Positions 1-8,900 of a stretch of DNA of 64,000 nucleotides are shown piece by piece. This DNA is from Chthoniobacter flavus Ellin428 (GTDB taxonomy: Bacteria > Verrucomicrobiota > Verrucomicrobiia > Chthoniobacterales > Chthoniobacteraceae), in the NCBI RefSeq assembly GCF_000173075.1, contig NZ_ABVL01000001.1, positions 248,001-312,000 of the forward strand, written 5' to 3'. Both the position numbers and the translations under genes were made by a program. The notes beneath the pieces were generated by a model. The model was not told the DNA's origin and did no database searches. It saw only the letters and a program-made list of their open reading frames with translations. Each line of letters opens with the position of its first letter. Positions within the stretch are counted from its first letter, which is position 1.

Positions 1-1378
1 GATCGTCGTGCAGGAAGACACGGCGCGTGGGGTGAAAGTCGATGTTGAACTGAAAGCCGAAGACCCCATCCTCCGGCATGAGCTTCGCCCAGTGCGGTTC
101 GTCGTGCGTGGTGCGGATGTCCTGTTCGCGCAAGATGGTGAGCGCTTCGAGGCGCAGACCTTCGCGCACGTAGGGCTTGGGCGGGAGGTGATCGGCGGTG
201 CCGTATTCGTCGGTCAATTCTAGCCGGCGAAACTCGGGACTGATCGTTTGCAAATAATGGAAGAAACCGAGCGCATGCTGTTTGGCATCGTCGAAGACGA
301 TGCGGCGTTGCGCGGGCGTGAGCGCGACGATGTTCTCCTGCGCGGCGCCGGCCTCCGTGGCCTCGAGCGCGGCGGCGACGGCTTGTGGCCAGCGGTCGAG
401 CGGATAGTCCTGCGTTGGCCAGTTGAGGAAGGTCTTTTCCATGACCGGGGCGAGACCGGAATGCCGGGCATCCACCAGGCGGCGGTGCGTGTAGACGTTC
501 ACCGGCGGCGAATAGGGGCCGGCGGCGTGCGTCGTGTCAGCGAAGGCGGGCACATTCACCATCAGCGTCCCCTTCGGCCAGCCCAGCGCCTGGAATTGTT
601 TCGCGGTGGCATTTGTCGAACCGTAGTAGCGCCGGACGTCGTAGCCGGCGGGTTCCGGCGAGAGGCTTTCCTGGCCGGCATCGCGCAAGGTCACGCAATA
701 GGTCAAGGGGTTCATCTCCCGCCGGTTGCTCTCGTCGATGACTTCGGGAGCGCTCGGTTCGTCGAAGCGCGCCTTGGCATCTGGCCCAGCATTCCACGCG
801 GCGCCGCTGAGGCGAATGACGTCGCCCCAGTCGGAGGCATCGATGGTGAGACGGGCGCTCACTTCGAGTCGCTCCGGGCCACGGGTAAAAATCACGCCGG
901 TCACGCGATTGCCATCGCGCAGGACCGAGGTGGGTTCCCACCCACGCTCGATGCGCACGTGCCTGGACTCGGCAGCCAGCAGGTCCTCGAAAATGTGTTC
1001 CGCTTCCGCCGGCTCAATGGTGAGTCGGCCGCAGAAGCTGTTGCCCGGCGAGGGCGTGCCGTATTTACGTTGGTTTACGGCTTCGATGCGTTGCGCGACT
1101 TCGCGGAAGAGACCGCTGCGGGGAAAGTCCGTGCGCTTCCCGTCGACGGCGGTCCATTCATCGACCACGCCGACGCCTTCGGCGCTGAACTGGCCGCCGA
1201 GCCAGTCGATATCGTTGACGAGCAGAACTCGCTGCACGCCCAGTCGCGCCGCCTGCACCGCGGCTGCGCAGGCGGACTCATTGCCGCCGACGATGAGCAG
1301 GTCGGTACTGATCGTTTCGGCGCGACACGCGCCGGCGAGGACGAATCCGGTAATGAGGAAGTGTAGCAAACGGGGCAT
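1..1378 (-). CDS. Secreted FAD-dependent oxidoreductase, partial (C-terminus beyond window)
   Basis: The reading frame opens at an ATG (complement of 1376-1378) and runs without a stop to the window edge, giving the first 459 residues. A short hydrophobic N-terminus ending in CRAET looks like a signal peptide. It is followed at once by a nucleotide-binding Rossmann segment (LLIVGGNESACAAAVQAA, then WLGGQFSAEG), as in the FAD_oxidored family of secreted flavoproteins common in Verrucomicrobiota and Planctomycetes. The substrate of these proteins is mostly unknown. The end seen here (NIDFHPTRRVFLHDD) is still inside the catalytic region. The gene is divergent from the NHL-repeat gene with about 95 bp between them, so the two may share a promoter region. 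The flavoprotein class is well supported; the reaction is not. Confidence 0.8.
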   Translation of the reverse strand, partial: MPRLLHFLITGFVLAGACRAETISTDLLIVGGNESACAAAVQAARLGVQRVLLVNDIDWLGGQFSAEGVGVVDEWTAVDGKRTDFPRSGLFREVAQRIEAVNQRKYGTPSPGNSFCGRLTIEPAEAEHIFEDLLAAESRHVRIERGWEPTSVLRDGNRVTGVIFTRGPERLEVSARLTIDASDWGDVIRLSGAAWNAGPDAKARFDEPSAPEVIDESNRREMNPLTYCVTLRDAGQESLSPEPAGYDVRRYYGSTNATAKQFQALGWPKGTLMVNVPAFADTTHAAGPYSPPVNVYTHRRLVDARHSGLAPVMEKTFLNWPTQDYPLDRWPQAVAAALEATEAGAAQENIVALTPAQRRIVFDDAKQHALGFFHYLQTISPEFRRLELTDEYGTADHLPPKPYVREGLRLEALTILREQDIRTTHDEPHWAKLMPEDGVFGFQFNIDFHPTRRVFLHDD

Positions 1379-1474
1379 GGCCGTGAGCATGCCGCGAAGC
1401 GCGGGAGCTTGCCGAGCGAGTTGTTTGTTTGTGCGTTGCGATGGATCGGCCTTTCGCGGCAAGGTGGGAGGATG

Positions 1475-2545
1475 ATGCGTCGTTTTCTCCCCCTCGTTTT
1501 GTTTACCTGCACCGCAGCCTTGGCGCACGCGGACAAGATCGTGCTCGTCGCCGGCACGGGCCCCGCGGAGAAGGACGCGCCGGCCACGCAATGCGCGCTG
1601 CACGAACCGTTCTGCACCGAGTTCACGCCCAAAGGCGATATGGTCATCGACGAAATGGAGCACGGAAACCGGGTGCTGAAGGTCGGCAAGGATGGCATCC
1701 TGCACGTCATCGCGGGAACAGGCGCGAAGGGCGCCACGGGTGATGGCGGTCCGGCGACCGCCGCGACTTTCAACGGCATTCACAATTTCGTCGTGCTCCG
1801 GAATGGCGACCTGTTGCTGGCGGATAGCTTCAACAACCTGTTGCGTCGCATCGATGCGAAGACCGGGGTGATCACGACCGTGGCGGGAGGGGTAAAGAAG
1901 GGTTTTGCCGGCGATGGCGGCCCGGCGAAGGACGCGTTGTTTTCCACGCTCATCGAGATCGCGCTCAATCCGGCCGGAACGAAACTGTACTGCGCGGATA
2001 TCGGCAATCGCCGGGTGCGTTGCATCGACCTGGCGACGAATAGCATCACCACCGTGGCGGGCAACGGGAAGGCCGGTGTGCCGGCGGACGGCGCCGTGGC
2101 GGTGGACGCTCCGTTGGTCGATCCGCGAGCGGTGAGGCCGGATGCGGAAGGCGGCTTCTACATCCTGGAACGCAATGGCAATGCGTTGCGCTATGTGGAT
2201 GCCGCGGGCAAAATCAAGACGGTGGTTGGGACTGGGGCAAAGGGGCTGAGCGGAGATGCCGGTCCTGGTTTGCAGGCCACGATGAATGGTCCGAAATACA
2301 TCGCGCTGGACCGGGATGGCTCCGTGCTCATCGCCGATGCGGAAAATCACGTCATCCGCCGCTACTCGCCGAAGACGGGACTCATCACCCGCGTCGCCGG
2401 GACGGGCAAGCCGGGCAATGGGGGGCTGGATGGGGATCCGTTGCAGTGCCAGTTGCACCGTCCGCATGGGGTGACGGTGGGGCCGGATGGAGCGCTCTAC
2501 ATCACCGACAGTTACAATGACCGGATTTTGAAGATTGAGCGGTGA
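1475..2545 (+). CDS. Secreted NHL-repeat beta-propeller protein
   Basis: About 356 residues. The signal peptide (MRRFLPLVLFTCTAALAHA) fixes the start near 1475; the ATG at 1472 is an alternative, and a GGGAGG tract at 1466-1471 lies directly upstream. The mature protein is a series of about 45-residue repeats with the pattern 'TVAGTG..G..GDGG.A..A.....I', followed by hydrophobic strands such as LLLADSFNNLLRRID and LYITDSYNDRILKI. This is typical of six-bladed NHL propellers. Such proteins sit outside the cytoplasmic membrane and usually bind ligands; no catalytic residues can be assigned. It stands alone between the divergent FAD oxidoreductase and the dus gene. The upstream extension to 1409 is probably not translated, because it would bury the signal peptide. 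Confidence 0.85.
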   Translation: MRRFLPLVLFTCTAALAHADKIVLVAGTGPAEKDAPATQCALHEPFCTEFTPKGDMVIDEMEHGNRVLKVGKDGILHVIAGTGAKGATGDGGPATAATFNGIHNFVVLRNGDLLLADSFNNLLRRIDAKTGVITTVAGGVKKGFAGDGGPAKDALFSTLIEIALNPAGTKLYCADIGNRRVRCIDLATNSITTVAGNGKAGVPADGAVAVDAPLVDPRAVRPDAEGGFYILERNGNALRYVDAAGKIKTVVGTGAKGLSGDAGPGLQATMNGPKYIALDRDGSVLIADAENHVIRRYSPKTGLITRVAGTGKPGNGGLDGDPLQCQLHRPHGVTVGPDGALYITDSYNDRILKIER

Positions 2546-2560
2546 GCGTTTCCTCCTCGC

Positions 2561-2828
2561 TGTCATCCTGAGCGGAGCGCTCGTGGGCTAGCGGGGAGCG
2601 CGCAGTCGAAAGCCGAGCTTGCGAGACGCCTACGGGACTGCGGGGCAAACCCCGGCGCTTTGCGAGCGAGGCTCCCTGGTCGTTCGATCGGGTTTGGCCC
2701 GCAGGTCCATGGGCGTCTCGCTGGTTGTTCGGCCGGGTTTGCCTCGCAGTCCCATAGGCGTCTCGAAGACTCGGCTTTCGACTACGTGTCCCGCCACTTT
2801 GCCAACGGGACACTCGCTCGGGATGACA
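2561..2828. repeat. Large inverted-repeat (hairpin) element, copy 1
   Basis: The 362 bp gap between the NHL gene and dus is mostly one imperfect palindrome. The outer ends read tgtcatcctgagcg (2561-2574) and, inverted, cgctcgggatgaca (2815-2828). Inside, a left block with cgcagtcgaaagccgag and gagacgcctacgggactgc recurs in inverted orientation near 2735-2795. The same blocks make up the element at 16237-16422, so this is a dispersed non-coding family in this genome. It contains no credible open reading frame. It could act as a transcript-end structure or be a non-autonomous mobile element. Confidence 0.75.
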
Positions 2829-2907
2829 TCGGGGACGGAGCGCCCGAGATAGAACTCCAGCGCCTGTTCCTTGGCAAGTGGCGCATCCGTGATAACCTAA
2901 GCCCCTG

Positions 2908-3894
2908 ATGCTTCCTTGGTTCCAAGACCAGTTTCCACTCTACCTCGCGCCGATGGCCGGGATAACGGACACCATTTTCCGCCAGCTTTGCAAGGAGCAG
3001 GGCGCGGATGTGATGGTGACGGAATTCGTCAGCGCGGAAGGTATTTTCCGGCGCAACGAACGGACGCTGGAATATCTCGAATTCATCGAAGCAGAGCGCC
3101 CGCTGGGCGTGCAGCTTTTTGGCGGCGATCCGGAACATCTCGGTGAAGCCGCGCGCATGGTCGGCGAATGGAAACAGCCCGATTTTATCGATCTGAATTT
3201 CGGTTGTCCGGTGAACAAGGTCGTCTCGAAAAACGGCGGCTCGTCGCTGTTGCGCGATTGTCCGTTGCTGGAGCGCGTGGCCCGCGCAGTGGTGAAGGGC
3301 GCGGCGCCGCTGCCGGTGACGGCGAAGATTCGCATCGGTTGGTGCGAGCAGACGATCAATGCGACGACGACCGCGCGAATTTTGGAAGATTGCGGCGTGC
3401 AGGCCATCGCCGTGCATGGCCGCACGAAAGAGCAGGGCTATAGCGGCCGGGCGAATTGGGACGTGATTGCCGAAGTGGCCGCTGCCACCAGTCTGCCGGT
3501 GATCGGCAATGGCGACATCGCCAGCGCGGCCGATGCGGTTGGCGCGATGAAATGCGGGGTGCGCGGTCTCATGATCGGCCGCGCCGCCATGAGCACGCCG
3601 TGGATTTTCCGCGAGATCAAACATTACGTTTCTACGGGCGAGATTCTGGCTCCGCCGCCGCTCGAGACGCAGTGGGCATTCATCATTCGGCATTGCCGCT
3701 GGAAAGTGGAAGTCGAGGGCAGTGAACTGCACGCCATGCAATCAATGCGCACGCGGCTCATGGCCTATTCGCGCGGGATGCCCGAGGCGAAGCAACTGCG
3801 TTTCCGCTTCGCGCACGTGGCCTCGCTTGCGGAAATGGAAGACATCGCCGCCGAAAACATGGCTCGCGCTGCTGCGGAGGCCGTGGCCGCGTGA
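2908..3894 (+). CDS. dus: tRNA-dihydrouridine synthase (Dus family)
   Basis: A 328-residue FMN-dependent enzyme that reduces specific uridines in tRNA to dihydrouridine in the cytoplasm. The TIM-barrel start (YLAPMAGITDTIFRQLC) and the active-site block DLNFGCPVNKVVSKNGGSSL, with the catalytic cysteine, are present. So are the phosphate-binding strands VHGRTKEQGYSG and VIGNGDI, then RGLMIGRAAMSTPWIF. Length and motif order match bacterial DusB-like proteins, but the subgroup cannot be fixed by eye. The stop codon overlaps the GTG start of the following acetyltransferase by 4 bp (GTGA), so the two genes are probably translationally coupled. Confidence 0.93.
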   Translation: MLPWFQDQFPLYLAPMAGITDTIFRQLCKEQGADVMVTEFVSAEGIFRRNERTLEYLEFIEAERPLGVQLFGGDPEHLGEAARMVGEWKQPDFIDLNFGCPVNKVVSKNGGSSLLRDCPLLERVARAVVKGAAPLPVTAKIRIGWCEQTINATTTARILEDCGVQAIAVHGRTKEQGYSGRANWDVIAEVAAATSLPVIGNGDIASAADAVGAMKCGVRGLMIGRAAMSTPWIFREIKHYVSTGEILAPPPLETQWAFIIRHCRWKVEVEGSELHAMQSMRTRLMAYSRGMPEAKQLRFRFAHVASLAEMEDIAAENMARAAAEAVAA

Positions 3895-4316
3895 GCGCGC
3901 GCATTCGCCTTGCGGAGACGCGAGAGGACATCTGCCGTTGTTACGAGGTGGTCTTCGAATTGCGACCGCATCTCAAGCCTGAGCCGTTCGTAGAACAGGT
4001 CCTGCGGCAGCAGAGCCAGGGTTACCGTCTCGCCTTTTTGGAGGAGGGAGGGAAAGTGCAGGCCTGCGCGGGCTATCGTTTTAGCGAAAGCCTGAGCTGG
4101 GGGCGCTACCTGTATGTCGACGATCTGATCACGGCATCCACGGCGCGGTCCCGCGGCTTTGGCGGTGAACTGCTGCAGTGGTTGCAAGCCGAAGCGCGCG
4201 CCGCGGGTTGTGCCGAGTTTCATCTCGACTCCGGCGTGCAGCGCTTCGGTGCTCACCGTTTCTATCTGCGCGAGCGCATGGACATCATCGCGCACCATTT
4301 CGCGCTCAAGCTTTGA
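3891..4316 (+). CDS. GNAT family N-acetyltransferase
   Basis: 141 residues, starting with GTG at 3891 inside the dus stop codon. The central strand-loop-helix (YLYVDDLITASTARSRGFGGELLQWL) is the acetyl-CoA-binding region of GNAT enzymes, and the helix is followed by AGCAEFHLDSGVQRFGAHRFY, the usual second half of the fold. The substrate cannot be inferred. Overlap with dus suggests co-expression, but a role in tRNA modification is speculation. The gene converges on the gamma carbonic anhydrase gene, with a long repeat hairpin between them. Confidence 0.85.
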   Translation: MSARIRLAETREDICRCYEVVFELRPHLKPEPFVEQVLRQQSQGYRLAFLEEGGKVQACAGYRFSESLSWGRYLYVDDLITASTARSRGFGGELLQWLQAEARAAGCAEFHLDSGVQRFGAHRFYLRERMDIIAHHFALKL

Positions 4317-4359
4317 GCGCGTTTTAGAGCCTCTTAAATAACTTGCCCATCGCGGCCAG

Positions 4360-4556
4360 ATTAAACGCGGAGAACGCAGAGGGCCGCAGAGGGGGAAACA
4401 AAAGGATGAGGGATGAAGGATGAAGTGAAGTGTGCTACGCGTTTTTTGGAGATCGATACTCGCTATCGGGTAACGCGCTTTTTCATCCTTCCGCCTTCCG
4501 CCTTCATCCTTTTCTTCCTCTGCGGCCCTCTGCGTTCTCGGCGTCCTCTGCGCTTA
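4360..4556. repeat. Slipped-repeat long hairpin between convergent genes
   Basis: The left arm (about 4360-4424) reads ttaaacgcggagaacgcaga, a GGCCGCAGAGGGG stretch, then GGATGAAGGATGAAG repeats. The right arm (about 4480-4556) holds the inverse order: CTTCATCC-type units, then cctctgcggccctctgcgtt and cgcttaa. The arms differ by unit gains and losses. The last bases of the right arm (4554-4556) are the TAA stop codon of the carbonic anhydrase gene on the other strand. A bidirectional terminator role is likely from position; no U-tract is visible. Confidence 0.65.
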
Positions 4557-5099
4557 AATGGGGGAGATTCCTGCCCGGGTGCGTTCGCGATACTGCTTCG
4601 AGAGCGCGACGTATTTTTCGGCCCAGACCTTGATACCTGCCTGCTCCTCAAGGGTGAGCGTGCGCACGACTTTGGCGGGCGAGCCGAGCACCAGCGAACC
4701 GGGCGGGATCTTCTTGCCGCCGGTCACGAGCGCGCCGGCGCCGATGATCGAGCGTGCGCCGATCTCCGCGCCATCGAGCACGATCGCGCCCATGCCAACG
4801 AGCACTTCGTCGCCGATGGTGCAGGCATGCAGGATCGCCTTGTGCCCAACGGTCACGAGTTCGCCCACGTAGGTCCCGTAATCGTCCGCGAGGTGAACGA
4901 CCGAACCGTCCTGGATATTGGAGCGCGGGCCGATGACGATGCGATTGATGTCGCCGCGCAGCACGCTCTGGAACCATACGCTGGACTCCTCCTCGAGCGT
5001 CACGTCGCCGATCACATCGGCCCCCGGAGCGACAAAAGCGGTCGAGTGAATCCGGGGCGTGGCGTCCAGGTGGCGTTGCAATTGCTCAGACAAATTCAT
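4554..5099 (-). CDS. Gamma carbonic anhydrase family protein (left-handed beta-helix)
   Basis: 181 residues with hexapeptide repeats of the LbetaH fold ('I.P.....GDV.L...SSVWF', then IGPRSNIQDGSVVHL, VGHKAILHACTIGDEVLVGMGA, IGARSIIGAGALV). The conserved histidines of the gamma-carbonic anhydrase zinc site are visible in VVHLADD and GHKAILHAC. Members of this family (YrdA/PaaY/CaiE-like) bind zinc or iron and form trimers; only some have proven carbonic anhydrase activity. The gene is divergent from HU with about 190 bp between them. Its stop codon lies in the arm of the adjacent repeat hairpin. Confidence 0.9.
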   Translation of the reverse strand: MNLSEQLQRHLDATPRIHSTAFVAPGADVIGDVTLEEESSVWFQSVLRGDINRIVIGPRSNIQDGSVVHLADDYGTYVGELVTVGHKAILHACTIGDEVLVGMGAIVLDGAEIGARSIIGAGALVTGGKKIPPGSLVLGSPAKVVRTLTLEEQAGIKVWAEKYVALSKQYRERTRAGISPI

Positions 5100-5288
5100 G
5101 CGAAAATGGTGCGAAGTTGAGACAGGAAAGCAACCGCGAATGCCGATATTTACAGGGTCTTAGGCCAGCCAAAAAATGTTAGAGGAAATGGTTGACTTCA
5201 ATTTAGCCGACTGTCATCACTCGCGCACTTTGCTGGTTCCCCACCCCCAGCTCTCTGAAAACAATCTAACCAAGGAAACAGAACAAGC

Positions 5289-5567
5289 ATGAACAAGGCA
5301 GAACTCGTTGAGGCAGTCCAGAAATCGCTCGGCAAAGACGTGAGCAAGGCCCAGGCGGAACGCTCCGTGGAGGCCGTTATTGAAGGCATCAAGAGCGGTT
5401 TGAAGAAGGGCAAGCCCGTGCAACTCGTCGGCTTCGGCACCTTCAAAGTTACGAACCGCAAGGCCCGGATGGGCATCAACCCGAAGACGGGTGAAAAGAT
5501 CAAAATCAAAGCTTCCAAGAGCGTGAAGTTCGCCGCGGGCAAGGATTTGAAGTCCAAGCTCAAGTAA
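5289..5567 (+). CDS. hup: HU family DNA-binding protein
   Basis: 92 residues, a small basic nucleoid-associated protein that dimerises and bends DNA. The helical N-terminus (MNKAELVEAVQKSLG) and the DNA-binding arm block (GFGTFKVTNRKARMGINPKT) are canonical, followed by KIKASKSVKFAAGKDLKSKL. An AAGGAAA ribosome-binding site lies about 11 bp before the ATG. A TTGACT at 5192-5197 could be a -35 box, but the matching -10 is weak. A strong hairpin follows at 5585-5624. Confidence 0.97.
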   Translation: MNKAELVEAVQKSLGKDVSKAQAERSVEAVIEGIKSGLKKGKPVQLVGFGTFKVTNRKARMGINPKTGEKIKIKASKSVKFAAGKDLKSKLK

Positions 5568-5584
5568 TTTCCCCCTCGCAACCC

Positions 5585-5624
5585 GAGAAATCCCGTTTTG
5601 CCCTCGTGCAAAACGGGGTTTCTC
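5585..5624 (+). terminator. Stem-loop terminator of the HU gene
   Basis: The 17-base arm gagaaatcccgttttgc (5585-5601) pairs with gcaaaacggggtttctc (5608-5624), with one G-U pair and a 6-base loop. It starts 18 bp after the HU stop codon. No U-tract follows, so it may act as a Rho-linked or 3'-end protecting structure. Confidence 0.75.
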
Positions 5625-5654
5625 ACGTACGGAGGGACGGTCAGGCGGAGGCCG

Positions 5655-5752
5655 GTCTTAATCTTAATCTTACTCGTAATCTTAATCTTAACCGCTCGTC
5701 TCGCGTCGAGCCGCAGAGGGATTAAGATTAAGATTAGGATTAAGATTAAGAC
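5655..5752. repeat. TTAATC/GATTAA slipped-repeat hairpin
   Basis: The left arm holds several cttaat(c) units (5655-5690) and the right arm the inverted gattaa(g) units ending at 5752. They are separated by a GC-rich loop containing ccgcagaggg. The same theme, with a gcagagggattaag junction, recurs at 57233-57321. The rest of the 356 bp gap between HU and the kinase gene holds no reading frame I can support. Confidence 0.7.
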
Positions 5753-5923
5753 ACACGGGTAAAACGCGTTTCTCACTGCGGGAGCGGTGCCTGCAACGCA
5801 TGGAGGAGCCGATTTTCTCTGAAGGAGGCCGAAGAATCGCGATACAGGGTCTCTCAAACCCTTTCCCAAGGGGTCTCTCTAAAGAGGTGGGCGCGCATCC
5901 TGCTGAAGGAGTTCCTCTCATAA

Positions 5924-8900
5924 ATGCAGCGGCAGCCCTCCTCCATCGAAAAGAAGATTTTCGCCGGTTTCGGCTTTGCCCTGTTTGTTTCCATTGTGGT
6001 CAGCCTGGCCACTTATTTGAACAACCAGCGGCTGGTCGAGACCCGCAAACAGGTTGTGGGGACCCAGGAAGTGCTGCGCAGTCTCAAGCAGATCCTGGCG
6101 ACGATGACCGATGCGGAAACGGGAGCGCGGGGCTTTCTACTCACGGGCGATGAGGCGTTTCTGGAGCCGTTCAAGGCCGCTACCGGACGAATTGAGCCCG
6201 ATTTGCAACGGGTGCGACTGGCGACGCGGGACGACCTCCGGGTCCAGCCTCGGTTGGAGCAATTGGATCAGCTCGCCAAGGACAAGCTGCAGTTTCTCGG
6301 GCAGGCGGTCGATTTGCGCCGGACCAGCGGCTACGATGCCACGCGCGATCTGCCAGTGTTGCGCGAAGGCAAAACGCGCATGGGTACGATTCGCAACCTC
6401 GTAACCGAGATCGAGGGCGAGCAATTGGTCGTGCTCAACAATCAGGACGGCGCGGCCAGGCATAGTTCGTCGATGAACCTGTTCACCGTCCTCCTCGGCA
6501 GCATTGCGACCGTGGGCGGGTTGGGATTGGTGTATTGGCTGACCCGGCTGGACATGGCCGAGCGGCGCCGGGTGGAGGCCGCCCTGCGCGACACCGAAGA
6601 ATTCAAGACGCGCGTGCTGGAGAGCAGCGGGGACAATATCACGGTGTTAAGCCTCGAAGGTCGGGTGCTTTCGATCAACGCCGGTGGTCTGCGTGGCATG
6701 GGGTGAAAGATTTCGAATCCGTCCGCGACAGTGAGTGGCTCACGCTGTGGAAGGATGAATGCGAGGTGGAAGCTCGGAAGGCGTTGACCCTCGCCCGCGA
6801 GAGCCAGACCGGTCAGTTCCTGGGTTCGTGCATCGCGGCAAATGGGGAGCGCAAGCACTGGGACGTGGTGCTCACGACGATCAATGACGCGGCCGGCAAG
6901 CCGGAAAAATTGCTCGCGGTTTCCCGCGACGTGACGGACCGCCGGGCCGCGGAAGAAAAGTTCCGCATCATCTTCGAACAATCCAGCGATGCGCATTTGC
7001 TCTTCAGCAAGGACTCCATCATCGACTGCAACGTCGCGGCGGTGCGCATGCTGGGCTTCGAAAGCAAGGAGGCGCTGCTCACGGTGCCGATGTCTTCGCT
7101 TTCGCCGGAGAGCCAGCCGGATGGCGCGAAATCCATGGAACGGGCCGCGGAGATCCGTCGCGTCTTGCGCGAGAAGGGGCGGCACACTTGCGAGTGGAAC
7201 CTTCGCCGCAAGGGCGGTGACGAAATGACCGTGGAGATCACGCTCACCGTGGTGGAATTGATGGGGCGCACCGTGCAGCTCGCGGTGTGGCATGATTTGA
7301 CCGAGCGCAAAGAAGCGGAAGCGGCTCTGCGCGAGAGCGAGGAGCGTTTCCAGGCGTTCATGAATCACAGCCCGGTGCTGGCCTTCATCAAGGACGAGAA
7401 CGGCCGCATGCTCTACATCAACGAAGTGATGGAGCACCGCTTCCAGATGAAGCTCGAGGATATCTTTGGCAAGACGGACTTCGATTGGCTCCCCCACGAC
7501 AAGGCGACGCGACTCACCGCCGTGGATCGTGAAGTGCTGGCCTCGGGCCTGCCGCAGCAGCTCATCGAGGAAGTGCCCACGCCGGACGGCGTGATGCATG
7601 AGTGGCTCGTGATGAAATTCTCCATGGGGACGTCGGATGGCGCCAAAATGCTCGGGGGTGTCGCGATCGACGTGGGCGAACAGCGGCGGGCGGAGCGCGC
7701 GCTGCAGCAGAGCGAGCGGCACTTCCGCGAGCTCTTCGACGATGCCCCGGTGGCCTATCACGAGCTCGATCTGGAAAATCGCATCACGCGGGTGAATGCC
7801 ACCGAGTTGAACATGCTCGGCTACCGGCTCGAGGAAATGGTCGGGCGCCCGGTCACGGAATTCCTGATTGGCGAATACACCGGCACCACCGTGCAGCAAC
7901 CGGCGGTGGGCGATCCGCTCCACGAGGCCTTCGAGCGCAGCTTCCGCCGCAAGGACGGGCGTCGCGTTCCGGTGTTGATGCGTCAGCGAGTGATGACCGA
8001 CGCCGCGGGCAAGATCTGCGGCACGCGCGCCACACTGCAGGACATCAGCGCGCTGAAACGCAAGGAACTCGAACTGCGCGACGCCGAGGAGAAGTATCGG
8101 AGTATTTTCGAAAACGCCATCGAAGGTATCTTCCAGACGACGCCGGAAGGCAGTTACATGAGCGTCAACCCGGCGCTGGCGGAAATCTGCGGCTACGAGT
8201 CACCCGACGAGTTGACGAGCAAGATCACGCACATCGCCAAGCAGCTCTATGTGCGGCCGGGGCGGCGCGCGGAGTTCACGGCGATGATGCTGGAAAAAGG
8301 CGCGGTGAAAGATTTCGAGTCGCAGATTTACCGGCGTGATAGATCGATCATCTGGATTTCCGAACGGGCGCGCGCCGTGCGCGACCAGGATGGCAAGCTG
8401 CTCTACTACGAAGGTACGGTCGAGGATATCACGGCTCGCCGCGAGACCGACGACGCTATCAAGAAGGCACGCGACGCGGCGTTGGAATCCGCGCGGCTGA
8501 AGTCCGAGTTCCTGGCGAACATGAGCCACGAGATTCGCACGCCGATGAATGGCATCATCGGCATGACCGGCCTTCTGCTCGACACCGAGCTCTCGCCGAA
8601 GCAGCGCGACTTCACCCAGACGATTTCGAGCAGTGCCGATGCGCTGCTGACCATCATCAATGACATTCTCGATTTCTCGAAAATCGAGGCGGGCATGCTG
8701 GCCTTCGAAGAAATCGATTTTCAACTGGGGACTGTCGTGGAGGGTTCAGTCGAATTGCTGGCCGCCCGCGCCGCCAGCCGGGAGATCGAGCTGGCTTCGC
8801 TGGTCTATCACGATGTGCCTACCAACCTGCGCGGCGACCCGGGGCGGTTGCGTCAGGTGCTCACCAACCTCATCGGCAATGCGGTCAAGTTCACCGACAA

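Noticed and set aside
5192..5220. TTGACT as promoter of the HU gene
   Set aside because: The only -10 candidate (CATCAC) matches three of six bases, so it is not listed as a feature.
6695..6710. Programmed ribosomal frameshifting in the hybrid kinase
   Set aside because: No classic slippery heptamer and no clear stimulatory structure next to it; other homopolymer changes in the window favour sequence error.
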